A stretch of DNA of 64,000 nt from JACDCA01 sp040881785 (GTDB taxonomy: Bacteria > Acidobacteriota > Vicinamibacteria > Vicinamibacterales > 2-12-FULL-66-21): positions 17,183 through 81,182 of the forward strand of contig JBBECO010000199.1 of assembly GCA_040881785.1 (NCBI GenBank). The letters are read 5' to 3'. A model generated the notes under the pieces. That model did no database searches and was not told where the DNA came from. It was given only the letters and a program-made list of their open reading frames with translations. Every line of letters begins with the position of its first letter. Within the stretch, counting starts at the first letter, position 1. The translations under genes were made by a program, and so were the position numbers. This document shows, piece after piece, positions 1 to 8,132 of this stretch.

Positions 1-1635
1 CTCCGGCTGTCGCTGCCTGGGATCGACGAGCTGGCGGCGCTCCTCGAGATCGCGCGGCTCGCGGCCAGCCGCCGCTTCGACCTGATCATCGTCGACACCG
101 CGCCCACGGGCCACACGCTGAGAATGCTGGCGATGCCGCAGACATTGTTCGGTGTGGCGGTGGCGTTCGATCGGATGCGCGAAAAGCACCGGGTGATGGA
201 AGAGGCGCTCCGCGGCGCGTGGCGCCCGGGCGTGGAAGATGCGCTCGTCAACGAGATGGCTGACACCGCCCGGTCGCTGGCGGGTCTGCTTCGTGATCCC
301 CGGCGCTCGCGCGTCTCGTGGGTGACGCTGCCGGAGCCCATGGCGGTTGCCGAAACCGCCGACGCCGTGCGAGCGCTGTCAGAGGGGGAGATCGAGGTCG
401 CGGCCCTCATCGTCAACCGCCTGACGCCGCCCCCCCAATCCCGATGCGGGCACTGCGACGGGCGCCGCAGCTTCGAAGCCGCCGCACTGGCTGCGCTGCC
501 GCCCGCACACGACATCCGGCATGTGCACACGCTCGACACCGAGCCGCGCGGCGTCAGGGCCCTCCGCACGATCGCCGCAGATCTGGCGCGTCCGGTGTCG
601 ACGGCCGTCCTCGCGACGCGCTCGCGCCGCTGGCGCAGCAGGCTCGACGGGACACGGATCAACCCGGCCGACCTGCTCGATCCGTCGCTGAGGCTCGTTC
701 TGGCCGGCGGCAAGGGGGGCGTCGGCAAGACGACCGCAGCGGCCGCTCTGGCGCTCGCCGCCGCGAGGCGCTGGCCGGACCGCCGCGTGCTGCTCATCTC
801 CGCGGACCCGGCGCACTCGCTGGCCGACGTATTCGGCGTGGAGATGTCCAATGAGGCGCGTGCCCTCCCCGGGGCCCCGGCCAATCTGCACGTGCGGGAA
901 CTCGACGCCGCCCTGGTGTTCACACGGATCCGCGACCGCTATGCCGCCGCCATCGACAAGGTGTTCGATCGTCTCAGTAGCGGCAGCGCCTTCGACGCGG
1001 CGCACGATCGTTCCGTCATGCAGGGCCTGATCGATCTCGCGCCGCCGGGGCTCGACGAGCTCGCCGCAGTCCTGGAGATCACCGACGCGCTCACCGGCGC
1101 CGAGCCGGAGTGGGATCTCGTCGTGATGGATACGGCGCCGACCGGTCATGCGCTTCGGCTGCTCGAAATGCCGGGACTCATCCAGGACTGGACGCGGGCG
1201 TTGATGAGCCTCCTGCTCAAGTACCAGGGAGTGGCGCGGGTCGGCGATCTCGGCGTGCTGCTGCTGAAGCTGTCGAAGGGGCTCGGGACCCTGCGCGAGC
1301 TGCTGGTCGATCCACAGCGCACGGCATTCGTCGTCGTCACGCGGCCGGCCATCCTGCCCAGGCTCGAGACCGACCGGCTGCTGCGGCGGCTGACGCGGCT
1401 GCGGATTCACGTGGTGGCCGTCGTGATCAACGCGGTAGGGCGTGGCGACTGCGCCCGCTGCCTGAGGGCCGCCCGCGCGCAGCAGCGAGAGATTCTCGCC
1501 ACGCGCCGCTCCGCCGCGTCGACATCGATCGCGCGCGTCGTGCGCACCGAGACGAGAATTCCCGCGCCACGCGGAGCGTCGGCTCTTCAGGACTGGGCGC
1601 GCACCGGCTGGCGCTCCGGAAATGGCAAGGGTTGA
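1..1635 (+). CDS. ArsA/Get3-like tandem ATPase (5' end outside window)
   Basis: The frame is open at base 1, so the gene begins upstream. Two ArsA-type halves are visible. The first half shows the DTAPTGHTLRML switch motif (from base 94) and a CGHC pair (445-456); its P-loop must lie upstream. The second half is complete, with the P-loop GGKGGVGKTT (706-735), DTAPTGHALRLL (from 1129) and a CARC pair (1450-1461). ArsA/Get3 ATPases drive oxyanion efflux or chaperone membrane proteins, and CxxC pairs at this position resemble the zinc or dimer cysteines of Get3-type members. No ArsB-like pump is adjacent. Its 3' end overlaps the next gene by 14 bp, so a role in assembling gas-vesicle or membrane-associated proteins is a reasonable inference, but it is not shown. 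Confidence 0.85.
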   Translation, partial: LRLSLPGIDELAALLEIARLAASRRFDLIIVDTAPTGHTLRMLAMPQTLFGVAVAFDRMREKHRVMEEALRGAWRPGVEDALVNEMADTARSLAGLLRDPRRSRVSWVTLPEPMAVAETADAVRALSEGEIEVAALIVNRLTPPPQSRCGHCDGRRSFEAAALAALPPAHDIRHVHTLDTEPRGVRALRTIAADLARPVSTAVLATRSRRWRSRLDGTRINPADLLDPSLRLVLAGGKGGVGKTTAAAALALAAARRWPDRRVLLISADPAHSLADVFGVEMSNEARALPGAPANLHVRELDAALVFTRIRDRYAAAIDKVFDRLSSGSAFDAAHDRSVMQGLIDLAPPGLDELAAVLEITDALTGAEPEWDLVVMDTAPTGHALRLLEMPGLIQDWTRALMSLLLKYQGVARVGDLGVLLLKLSKGLGTLRELLVDPQRTAFVVVTRPAILPRLETDRLLRRLTRLRIHVVAVVINAVGRGDCARCLRAARAQQREILATRRSAASTSIARVVRTETRIPAPRGASALQDWARTGWRSGNGKG

Positions 1636-2425
1636 CGCTGCGATATCATCGGAGCACGTGACCGCGACCTACCTGTACTGCATCGTGAAATCGGCCGCGA
1701 AGCCCTCCCTGGCGAAGGTCCCGGCGGGTCTCCCCGGCGCGGAGCGCCCGCGCGCCATTCCGGTCGCGCGTTCGCTGTGGCTGATCGTTGCGGCTGTACC
1801 GCTCGACACGTACGGCCCCGAACCCCTGGAGCGGCAGCTGGCCGATCTCGACTGGGTCGGACGTATCGCCCTCGCGCACGAAGCGGTCGTGGAGTGTTTC
1901 GCCGGACGCGCGGGCGCGACGGTGATCCCGATGAAGCTCTTCACGATGTTCTCGAGCGCCGATCGCGCCGTGACGGATATCGGGAAACGGAAAGACGGGA
2001 TCGCCGCGGCCATGCGGCGCATCGCCGGGGCGGAGGAGTGGGGCGTCCGCATCATGCGCGGGACGGCCGCCGCCCCGAAACCCGCGGCCGCCAGGGCGGC
2101 AACGGGAGCCGCGTTCCTCGCGGCCAAGAAACGGGCGAGAGACGATGCCCGGCTCGCGAAGCTGGCGGCGGCTGACGTGGCCGCCGGTGCCTTCGAACAC
2201 CTGGCATCGATCGCGCGGGACGCACGCCAGCGTGGCGATGCCCCGGCTGCCGGCGCATCGCCCCCGCTGCTCGACGCCGCCTTCCTCGTGCCGGCGTCAA
2301 GCCGCGCGCGTTTCAAGAGCGCCGCGAAGCGCGAGGCCGGCCGATGCGCCGAGGCCGGCGCACAGATGACGCTGTCGGGTCCGTGGCCTGCCTACAACTT
2401 CGTGCAGGGTGACGAATCGCGATGA
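1622..2425 (+). CDS. gvpL/F: Gas vesicle protein GvpL/F family
   Basis: This protein of about 267 residues starts with the YLYCIV strand typical of GvpL/GvpF proteins, accessory or minor structural factors of gas vesicle assembly. It continues with the family's mixed alpha/beta pattern, including VIPMKLFTMFSS. The C-terminus SGPWPAYNF is the recognisable family ending. The ATG at 1622 overlaps the upstream ATPase gene. A GTG at 1658, preceded by GGAG and followed directly by TATYLYCIV, is an equally good start. An alanine- and lysine-rich helical segment lies in the middle (residues about 150-200). The stop overlaps the next ATG (ATGA). Confidence 0.85.
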   Translation: MARVDAAISSEHVTATYLYCIVKSAAKPSLAKVPAGLPGAERPRAIPVARSLWLIVAAVPLDTYGPEPLERQLADLDWVGRIALAHEAVVECFAGRAGATVIPMKLFTMFSSADRAVTDIGKRKDGIAAAMRRIAGAEEWGVRIMRGTAAAPKPAAARAATGAAFLAAKKRARDDARLAKLAAADVAAGAFEHLASIARDARQRGDAPAAGASPPLLDAAFLVPASSRARFKSAAKREAGRCAEAGAQMTLSGPWPAYNFVQGDESR

Positions 2426-2799
2426 AGCGCCAGCGGTTACCTCCATCCACCGTTCCAAAGAGCCGGCCGCCCCGGCGGCCATTCATGCCTCCTCCACCGC
2501 GCGCGAAAGCGGAGCAGCGTCCGGACCGCCGCGGACTGCAGCGGCCGCCTGTGCAGCAGCCACGGCCACGCGCGGTCGGTCTGATCATGGACGATGGCGA
2601 GAAGTCGCTGGTGGACGTCCTCGACAGCCTGCTGAATCAGGGTGTGGTCCTCAACGCCGACGTGATCCTCGCGCTGGCGAACGTGGATCTTGTCTACCTG
2701 CGGCTGTCCGCGCTGCTGTGCGCGGCCGACCGCGTCCTGCCGCCACGAACCGCCGGCCCCGAGCGAGCTCATCTGACGAAGCGAGCCGAAGGGGCCTGA
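2422..2799 (+). CDS. GvpA/GvpJ/GvpM-family gas vesicle protein with N-terminal extension
   Basis: Residues about 62-105 (SLVDVLDSLLNQGVVLNADV followed by a segment containing VDLVYLRLSALLCAADRVL) match the short amphipathic helix-strand-strand-helix core of the GvpA superfamily. The VDLVYL wording is closer to the minor J/M/S members than to the main shell protein GvpA. The first ~58 residues are an arginine- and proline-rich extension that is unusual for this family. The stretch before MDDGEKSL could be untranslated if translation starts at the ATG near base 2587. The ATG at 2422 overlaps the upstream TGA, and the next gene follows 1 bp after the stop. It is probably a minor shell or nucleation component. 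Confidence 0.75.
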   Translation: MKRQRLPPSTVPKSRPPRRPFMPPPPRAKAEQRPDRRGLQRPPVQQPRPRAVGLIMDDGEKSLVDVLDSLLNQGVVLNADVILALANVDLVYLRLSALLCAADRVLPPRTAGPERAHLTKRAEGA

Positions 2800-2800
2800 C

Positions 2801-3433
2801 GTGCCGCTCTACGTGCTGGCACTGACCGACACGCCACTCGGACGCTGGACGGCCGGAGACCGCCGGCTGCTGACGGCGGACTACGATGGCGTCCATGTGG
2901 TGTGCGAACAACGCCGCGAGGCGCCGGCACTGACCGATGCGGAACTGCGCGATCAGCACCGTCTGGTCATCGCGATTGCGAATCGCGCGCGCGCGGTTCT
3001 GCCGGCACGATTCGGGTCGCTGATCGTCAGGCGGGAACTGACCGCGCTCATCCGCAAACATGACGCTGAGATTCGGACGGCACTGGAACAGGTTCGCGAC
3101 CGGGTGCAGATGACGGTTCGTGTCCTCGGCGCAACCCCGCGGCATCCGCCGCCCCGGGCGCGCGTGACGTCCGGCCGCGAGTACCTCGAGCGCGCCCGCC
3201 AGCAGCTGGCGCCGCCGCTCCCGCGCCAGGCCGTGCGCCTGCTGGCTGCCGTTCGACCGTACGTCGTGAGCGAGCGCCGCGAGCCCGGTGCCGGGCGGCT
3301 CCTGGCCACCCTCTACCATCTCGTGGACACGTCGCACGTCGGACGCTACACGAAGGCGGCGGGCACGCGGGTGCCCGGCGTCATCGTGTCCGGCCCCTGG
3401 CCCCCGTTTGCGTTCTCTCCGCAGCTCTGGTGA
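2801..3433 (+). CDS. gvpL/F: Gas vesicle protein GvpL/F family, second copy
   Basis: This 210-residue protein from a GTG start opens with PLYVLALTDT and ends with SGPWPPFAFSPQLW, the same SGPWPP-F ending as the upstream GvpL/F. It also has the family segment ARFGSLI in the first third. Two GvpL/F paralogues in one operon are common in bacterial gas vesicle clusters, where they act as assembly factors or accessory shell proteins. The two copies are divergent, so this is not a recent duplication. The stop overlaps the start of gvpK. Confidence 0.85.
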   Translation: MPLYVLALTDTPLGRWTAGDRRLLTADYDGVHVVCEQRREAPALTDAELRDQHRLVIAIANRARAVLPARFGSLIVRRELTALIRKHDAEIRTALEQVRDRVQMTVRVLGATPRHPPPRARVTSGREYLERARQQLAPPLPRQAVRLLAAVRPYVVSERREPGAGRLLATLYHLVDTSHVGRYTKAAGTRVPGVIVSGPWPPFAFSPQLW

Positions 3434-3825
3434 TGCCGAAGAAAAAGGCCGCGTCGAAGCGCTCTCCACGGAAGGCCGCACCACGCGGGGCCTCGGTCGT
3501 GGACGTGCGGGAGGTCGAGTCCCTGCGCGAGGAACTCGAACGGTTGCGCGCCGCGGGGTCGCCGCCGCGGTGGAATGCGAATCCCGATGACGTGCGGCGC
3601 TCGGTGGGTAAACTCGTGTTGACCCTAGTGGAGGCGATCCGGCAGCTCCTGGAGCGTCAGGCGATACGCCGCATGGAAAACGAGACCCTCACGGAGGCCG
3701 AAACCGAGGCCATCGGTCTCGCGCTCATGCGGCTCGAGGAGACCGTCCGGGATCTCGCCGCGCAGTTCGGCCTTGCGCCGGAAGACCTCAATCTGGACCT
3801 CGGGCCCATCGGCAAGCTCGTGTGA
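3433..3825 (+). CDS. gvpK: Gas vesicle protein GvpK
   Basis: The conserved GvpK core is clear. It contains VRRSVGKLVLTLVEAIRQLL, then RQAIRRMENETLTEAETE with a leucine-rich helix, and ends DLNLDLGPIGKLV, the family's signature tail. GvpK is an essential accessory protein in gas vesicle formation. The N-terminal ~45 residues are a lysine- and arginine-rich extension followed by a short coiled-coil-like stretch (VESLREELERLRAAG). The ATG at 3433 overlaps the preceding TGA; a GTG one codon earlier (3430) is also possible. The stop overlaps the next gene's GTG, which suggests translational coupling. Confidence 0.9.
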   Translation: MPKKKAASKRSPRKAAPRGASVVDVREVESLREELERLRAAGSPPRWNANPDDVRRSVGKLVLTLVEAIRQLLERQAIRRMENETLTEAETEAIGLALMRLEETVRDLAAQFGLAPEDLNLDLGPIGKLV

Positions 3826-4883
3826 CTCTCCGGCGCGCCCGGCTCATCGTCAATCCCTCATCCGGGCGGGAGCTCGCCGCGGAGCACGCGGGTCACATCA
3901 CGGCGGTCCTGCGCCAGCACTACGACATCGAGGTCGTCACCACCGAGGGCGATGGCGACGCCGAGCGTGCCGGGCAGTCCGCCGCCGAGACGGGGTGCGG
4001 CACGATCTTCGTCGCGGGGGGAGACGGCACGGTCAACGAGGTCGTGAACGGTGTGGCGGCCGCCGGGGCGCTTGCCCGGGTGCGGTTCGGCATCATTCCT
4101 CTCGGAACGGGCAACGATTTCGCCGCCGGCCTGGGCCTCCCTGCGGATGTGCAGGAGGCGCTGCAGGTGCTCCTCGAGGACCGGGAACTGCGCGTGGATC
4201 TCGGCAGCGTGAACGGCCGCGTCTTCCTCAACACGTCCGGCGGGGGGTACATCGCGGAGGTCTCGCTAGCCGTCACGCCGCAGCTGAAGACGATTGCGGG
4301 CCGCCTCGCGTACCTGATCGGCGGGGCCCAGGCGCTCTGGGAGTACGAACCCGTGCGCGCCACGGTGTCGGCGGAACCGGGCGGCGAGCGTCTGGGCCTT
4401 CGTCTGTATGCCTTCGCGGTCTGCAACTCGCGGCTGATCGGAGGCGGACGGCTGATCGCCCCGTATGCGGTGATCGATGACGGACTGCTGGATGTCTGCC
4501 TGATCGAGGCGATGAGCGCCGTGGAGTTCGTGGCGCTCGCCCGCAAGGTCGCCGATGGCGATCATGTGGACGATCCGCGCGTCCGCTACCTGCAGGCCGA
4601 GTCGGTCGTGATCGACCTCGAACCGGAGGCCTGGATCAACACGGACGGCGAGGTGCTGCGCGCGCGCCGATGTGAGTATGCCGTCCGGCCGCGCGCCGCG
4701 ACGTTTCTCGCCGGAGACGCTCCTTTCGCCGCCGCCGCCGGGAACAGGAAGGCAGGCGGTGTAGCGCAGCCCTTTAGCAGGCCGCTGAAAAACGTCCGGC
4801 CTGCATGGAAAATGGAAAATGGAAAATGGCAAAGTCCGCAGAATAGTGGCGTTTTTCCATCTTCCATCTACCATTTTCCATAG
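3822..4883 (+). CDS. Diacylglycerol kinase family (YegS/DagK-like) lipid kinase
   Basis: The protein has the nucleotide-binding motif GGDGTVNEVVNG near residue 65, then PLGTGNDFA and the C-terminal acidic NTDGE segment of the DAGK/YegS family, which phosphorylates lipids such as diacylglycerol with ATP. The GTG start lies inside the gvpK stop (GTGA), so it is translated with the gas vesicle genes. The conserved domain ends around base 4725. The last ~50 residues are encoded by a dispersed-repeat-like hairpin (4763-4804) and by an ATGGAAA tandem array, so the present stop was probably acquired when these repeats arose. The natural C-terminus was likely shorter. Confidence 0.85.
   Translation: MTLRRARLIVNPSSGRELAAEHAGHITAVLRQHYDIEVVTTEGDGDAERAGQSAAETGCGTIFVAGGDGTVNEVVNGVAAAGALARVRFGIIPLGTGNDFAAGLGLPADVQEALQVLLEDRELRVDLGSVNGRVFLNTSGGGYIAEVSLAVTPQLKTIAGRLAYLIGGAQALWEYEPVRATVSAEPGGERLGLRLYAFAVCNSRLIGGGRLIAPYAVIDDGLLDVCLIEAMSAVEFVALARKVADGDHVDDPRVRYLQAESVVIDLEPEAWINTDGEVLRARRCEYAVRPRAATFLAGDAPFAAAAGNRKAGGVAQPFSRPLKNVRPAWKMENGKWQSPQNSGVFPSSIYHFP
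4763..4804. repeat. GTAGCGCAG/CCTTTAG-type repeat with 8-bp hairpin
   Basis: The motif GTAGCGCAGCCCTTTAG starts near 4761 and closely matches the sequence at 30288-30304. It is followed by a hairpin with stem GCAGGCCG (4777-4784) and CGGCCTGC (4797-4804). The element lies in the coding tail of the lipid kinase, beyond its conserved domain. It looks like a member of a dispersed palindromic repeat family. Confidence 0.5.
4805..4881. repeat. ATGGAAA tandem array with inverted partner
   Basis: Three 7-bp units ATGGAAA plus ATGG occupy 4805-4829. After a 22-nt spacer, the reverse complement pattern (TTTTCCAT, CTTCCAT, TACCATTTTCCAT) occupies 4852-4881. The two arms can pair into a long imperfect hairpin between two convergent genes. 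It encodes the last residues of the upstream lipid kinase and sits just beyond the stop of the downstream minus-strand gene. Confidence 0.75.
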
Positions 4884-4907
4884 CAGGATGCGTTCTTCAG
4901 CATCCTG
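4884..4907. terminator. Hairpin between convergent genes
   Basis: A perfect 8-bp stem CAGGATGC (4884-4891) / GCATCCTG (4900-4907) with an 8-nt loop lies directly after the stop of the minus-strand propeller gene. There is no U-tract, so an intrinsic terminator is possible but not certain. It may work together with the adjacent ATGGAAA inverted array. Confidence 0.4.
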
Positions 4908-5927
4908 TTACGGCTGCCTCTCCGTTGAGAACGTGTAACACCCCGGCGAGACCAGCAACTGGCGCTTCTTCGTGAAATACAACCGAGAGGCGGCGAGGAT
5001 ACCGGCCGCACGGAACTGGATCGTTCGCTGCTTGTCGCCCGCGTTGTCGTAGACGTAGGTGTGCGGCGTGATGAGCGAGATCCACAGGTTCCCGTCCGGA
5101 TCCACGGCGGCGGTCCGAACCGACGGCGGTACGATCGGGAATTCGCCCGTGGTGGCTCTGCGGCGCGGCCACTCGGAGGGCAGCGCCTGAATGTGCCGAT
5201 CGAGCTCCGGCCCCTCGATGTGCCGCTCGAAGAGGAACGTCCCGTCCGCATCGTACTTGCGGAAGACCGGCACGCCGCTCAGGAAGATGAAGTAGAACCC
5301 GCCGTTGTCGGGCAGGGCGACCGTCATGCCGGCATTGAGGGCCAGGTGCACCTCCCGGGACTGCTCATGACCCGTCGGTCGCAGTTCGCCGAACGTCCGC
5401 AGGACGCGTCCGTCGAGCGCGTATTCGGTCACGAGCGCGCCTGACGCCGGCTGGCTGATCAGGATGGATGTGCCGGTGTACTCGAGGGATCCGAGACCGC
5501 TCAGGACGAGATCCCCCAGGGCGACCTGGGGCACGCTGCGCCCCGGCAACGTGAAGCCGCCGAGCGTCCCGCCCAGGTAGTAGAAGATCTGGATCCGCTC
5601 GATGCCGGTCGGGGCGTCCGCAATGACGAACGATCCGTCGGGGGCGGAATCGAACGCCACGGGGAGCAGGATACGTCCGGGCTCTACGCCGATCTGGACG
5701 ATCTGCCTGGGAACACCATTCGGCGGAACCCGGTACACCGAGTGCGCCCTGCGGTCGAAGACGAGGAATTCACCGTCCGGCGTGAGGTGACACGCCGCGA
5801 GGTCGTTGAAGGTCCCGGCGATGTGCGCCGGCATGGCGCTGACGGCGCGCAGTGTCTCCACGGGCCGGAACTGTGCTGAAGCGATCCCGAGCGCTGCGAC
5901 GCCGACGGCCGCGAGGCGTGTCAGCAT
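4908..5927 (-). CDS. Secreted 6-bladed beta-propeller (NHL-like) protein
   Basis: This 339-residue protein begins with a signal peptide (MLTRLAAVGVAALGIASAQ). It continues with repeated short blades of the form DGEFLVFDRR...VYRV, DGSFVIADA, and DGNLWIS near the C-terminus, typical of NHL/6-bladed propellers. No catalytic motif is visible. A periplasmic binding or scaffolding role is the only safe statement. It is separated by 9 bp from the stop of the upstream E1 dehydrogenase gene on the same strand and may be cotranscribed with it. The C-terminus contains a single cysteine (SPGCYTF). Confidence 0.7.
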   Translation of the reverse strand: MLTRLAAVGVAALGIASAQFRPVETLRAVSAMPAHIAGTFNDLAACHLTPDGEFLVFDRRAHSVYRVPPNGVPRQIVQIGVEPGRILLPVAFDSAPDGSFVIADAPTGIERIQIFYYLGGTLGGFTLPGRSVPQVALGDLVLSGLGSLEYTGTSILISQPASGALVTEYALDGRVLRTFGELRPTGHEQSREVHLALNAGMTVALPDNGGFYFIFLSGVPVFRKYDADGTFLFERHIEGPELDRHIQALPSEWPRRRATTGEFPIVPPSVRTAAVDPDGNLWISLITPHTYVYDNAGDKQRTIQFRAAGILAASRLYFTKKRQLLVSPGCYTFSTERQP

Positions 5928-5936
5928 CGGCCCGCG

Positions 5937-8081
5937 TCAGTATCGCGCGGTCTGCAGGATCGCCTTCAGCACATCCGCCGACTGCGGCAGGATCACCTCT
6001 TCGAGGTCCGGGCAGTAGGCGACCGGCGTATCGAGCGCGGCCACGCGCTTGACCGGCGCATCGAGGTACTCGAACAGCTCCTCGCCGATCCGCGCCGCGA
6101 TCTCGGCCCCGAACCCGCAGGTCAGCTGGTCCTCGTGCGCGACGACGACGCGGCTGGTCTTCGAGACGGCCTCGGCGATGCCGTCCCAGTCGTACGGGAC
6201 GATCGTCCGAAGATCGATCACCATCGCGCTGACGCCTTCTTTTTCCGCCTGCTGGGCGGCGAGCAACGACCGCTGCACCAGCGCGCCGTAGGTGATCACG
6301 ACGACGTCCGTGCCCTCGCGGCGGACGGCGGACTTGCCGAACGGCACCATGTACTCCGCGCCGGGATACTCACCCTTGTTGTACGTCTGCCGGTACAGGT
6401 GCTTGTGTTCGAGATACAGCACAGGATCGTCGCAGCGGATCGCGGTGCGCAGCAGGCCGGCGGCGTCCCGGGCGTTCGACGGGAAGACGACACGGATACC
6501 CGGGCAGTGCGCGAAGATGCTCTCGCCCGACTGGCTGTGGTACGGCGCGCCGCCGCGCAGGTAGCCGCCGATCGCCGTCCGCACGACCATCGGGCAGGAG
6601 AACTCGTTGTTCGAGCGGTACCGCAGCATCGACATCTCGTCGCGCAGCTGCATCATCGCCGGCCAGATGTAATCGAAGAACTGGATCTCGACGACCGGCT
6701 TGAGCCCACGGGTCGCCATGCCGATGGCACGGCCGATGATGTTCGCCTCGGCGAGCGGCGAGTTGAACACCCGCGTGCCGCCGAACGCGCGCTGGAGACC
6801 GTGCGTGACTTTGAACACGCCCCCCTTGCCGGGTACCGAGTTGAGCGCCGCTTCGCGGCTCGCGTCGGCGACGTCTTCGCCGAACATGACGATGCGCGGA
6901 TTCCGCGCCATTTCGTCCTTCATCGTCCGGTTGATGCCCGCGACCATGGTGTCGGGCTTGCCTTCGGGCGCGGCCTCGGTCGCGAACGCGTCTGAGGCCG
7001 GATCGACGTCGGGCGAGTAGACGTAGAGCGTCGCCGTATCGGGGGCGGGTTTTTCCGCCTTGATGGCGGCGTCGGCGGCGGCATTGACCTCGTCCTCGAC
7101 CTCCTTGAGCAGGGCCTCGAGGTCCGCCGCCGTGGCGAGTCCCTCCGCCTTCAGGAACTCCGCCATCCGGACGATCGGATCGCGCGTCGCTTCGTCGGCC
7201 CGTTCGTCTTTGGTCTTGTACAGCTTCTCGTCGTCCGACAGCGAGTGCGAGTAGGGGCGCACCACTTTGGCGTGGATCAGTGCGGGGCCCTTTCGCGCGC
7301 GGGCGTAGGCGATCGCCTCACCGGCCGCACGGTAGCTCGCGACGAAGTCAGTGCCGTCGATGCTCTGCACGAAGAGACCGGGAAATGACGCCACGAGCTT
7401 CGACAGGTCGCCGCCCGCGGTCTGCACTTCGACGGGCACTGAGATCGCGTAGCCGTTGTCTTCGACCATGTAGACGACGGGCGCCTTGCTGATGCAGGCC
7501 TGGTTCAGCGACTCCCAGAACTCCCCCTCGCTCGACGTGCCTTCGCCGATCGAGATGTAGGTGACTTCGTCCTTCTGGAACTTCGATTCCCGGTCGGGAA
7601 TGTCGGTGATCCTGTCGAACAGGTCCGCAGCCTCGGCGCAGCCGACACCCTGAAGGCACTGCGTGCCGGTCGGGCTCGACTGCGACACGATGTTCAGCGT
7701 CCTGTGGCCCCAGTGCGACGGCATCTGCCGGCCGCCGGAGTTCGGGTCGTCCTTGGCGCCGACGGCGCTGAGGAGCATCTCGAGCGGCGTCATCCCGATG
7801 GCAAGGCACAGGGCGCGGTCGCGGTAATAGGGGTAGAACCAGTCGTGGCCGGCCTTGAGCTGCATGCCGGCCGCGGTGAGGACCGCTTCGTGCCCCGCGC
7901 CGCTGATCTGGAAGAAGATCAGGCTCTGGTTCTTGAGCTGGATCTCCTTGTCGTCGATCTTCCGCGACAGCACCATCGTGCGATAGGCCCGCAGGAGCTC
8001 GTCACGCGTGAGCCCCTGGACCGGGCCGGCCGCCCGTTCGGCGACCGCGCCTTTACCGCTCCTTGCCGTATCCGCCTTCAT
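5937..8081 (-). CDS. 2-oxoacid dehydrogenase E1, alpha and beta fused in one chain
   Basis: This protein of about 714 residues carries both subunits of a thiamine-diphosphate 2-oxoacid dehydrogenase E1. The N-terminal half is E1-alpha, with SGAGHEAV, YPYYRDRAL and the TPP motif GEGTSSEGEFWESLN...DNGYAIS. After a linker (about residues 330-370) comes E1-beta, with FGEDVAD, NSPLAEANIIGRAIG and VVIDLRTIVPYDWD. Such enzymes decarboxylate pyruvate or branched-chain 2-oxoacids and pass the acyl group to a lipoyl E2. No E2 or E3 gene is nearby, so the substrate is not assigned. The ATG at 8081 was chosen because a TATAAT box ends 7 nt before it, which predicts a leaderless mRNA. An ATG at 8090 lies inside that box. 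Confidence 0.88.
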   Translation of the reverse strand: MKADTARSGKGAVAERAAGPVQGLTRDELLRAYRTMVLSRKIDDKEIQLKNQSLIFFQISGAGHEAVLTAAGMQLKAGHDWFYPYYRDRALCLAIGMTPLEMLLSAVGAKDDPNSGGRQMPSHWGHRTLNIVSQSSPTGTQCLQGVGCAEAADLFDRITDIPDRESKFQKDEVTYISIGEGTSSEGEFWESLNQACISKAPVVYMVEDNGYAISVPVEVQTAGGDLSKLVASFPGLFVQSIDGTDFVASYRAAGEAIAYARARKGPALIHAKVVRPYSHSLSDDEKLYKTKDERADEATRDPIVRMAEFLKAEGLATAADLEALLKEVEDEVNAAADAAIKAEKPAPDTATLYVYSPDVDPASDAFATEAAPEGKPDTMVAGINRTMKDEMARNPRIVMFGEDVADASREAALNSVPGKGGVFKVTHGLQRAFGGTRVFNSPLAEANIIGRAIGMATRGLKPVVEIQFFDYIWPAMMQLRDEMSMLRYRSNNEFSCPMVVRTAIGGYLRGGAPYHSQSGESIFAHCPGIRVVFPSNARDAAGLLRTAIRCDDPVLYLEHKHLYRQTYNKGEYPGAEYMVPFGKSAVRREGTDVVVITYGALVQRSLLAAQQAEKEGVSAMVIDLRTIVPYDWDGIAEAVSKTSRVVVAHEDQLTCGFGAEIAARIGEELFEYLDAPVKRVAALDTPVAYCPDLEEVILPQSADVLKAILQTARY

Positions 8082-8088
8082 GCGTGTC

Positions 8089-8094
8089 ATTATA
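8089..8094 (-). promoter_or_regulatory. -10 box of a probable leaderless promoter for the E1 gene
   Basis: On the minus strand a perfect TATAAT is followed by GACACGC and then the ATG of the dehydrogenase. A start site 7-8 nt after the box would coincide with the ATG. No convincing -35 hexamer is seen 17 bp upstream. Confidence 0.5.
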
Positions 8095-8132
8095 TTCCGG
8101 CACTTTCGCCCATCGCCCAGAAAGCAGGATCC

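Noticed and set aside
1146..1410. Minus-strand open frames opposite the ArsA-like gene
   Set aside because: They are antisense to conserved ATPase motifs and have no domain or ribosome-binding site.
4752..4881. Possible CRISPR-like repeats
   Set aside because: The units are 7 bp with no spacers, and no cas genes are in the window. No CRISPR array was seen anywhere.
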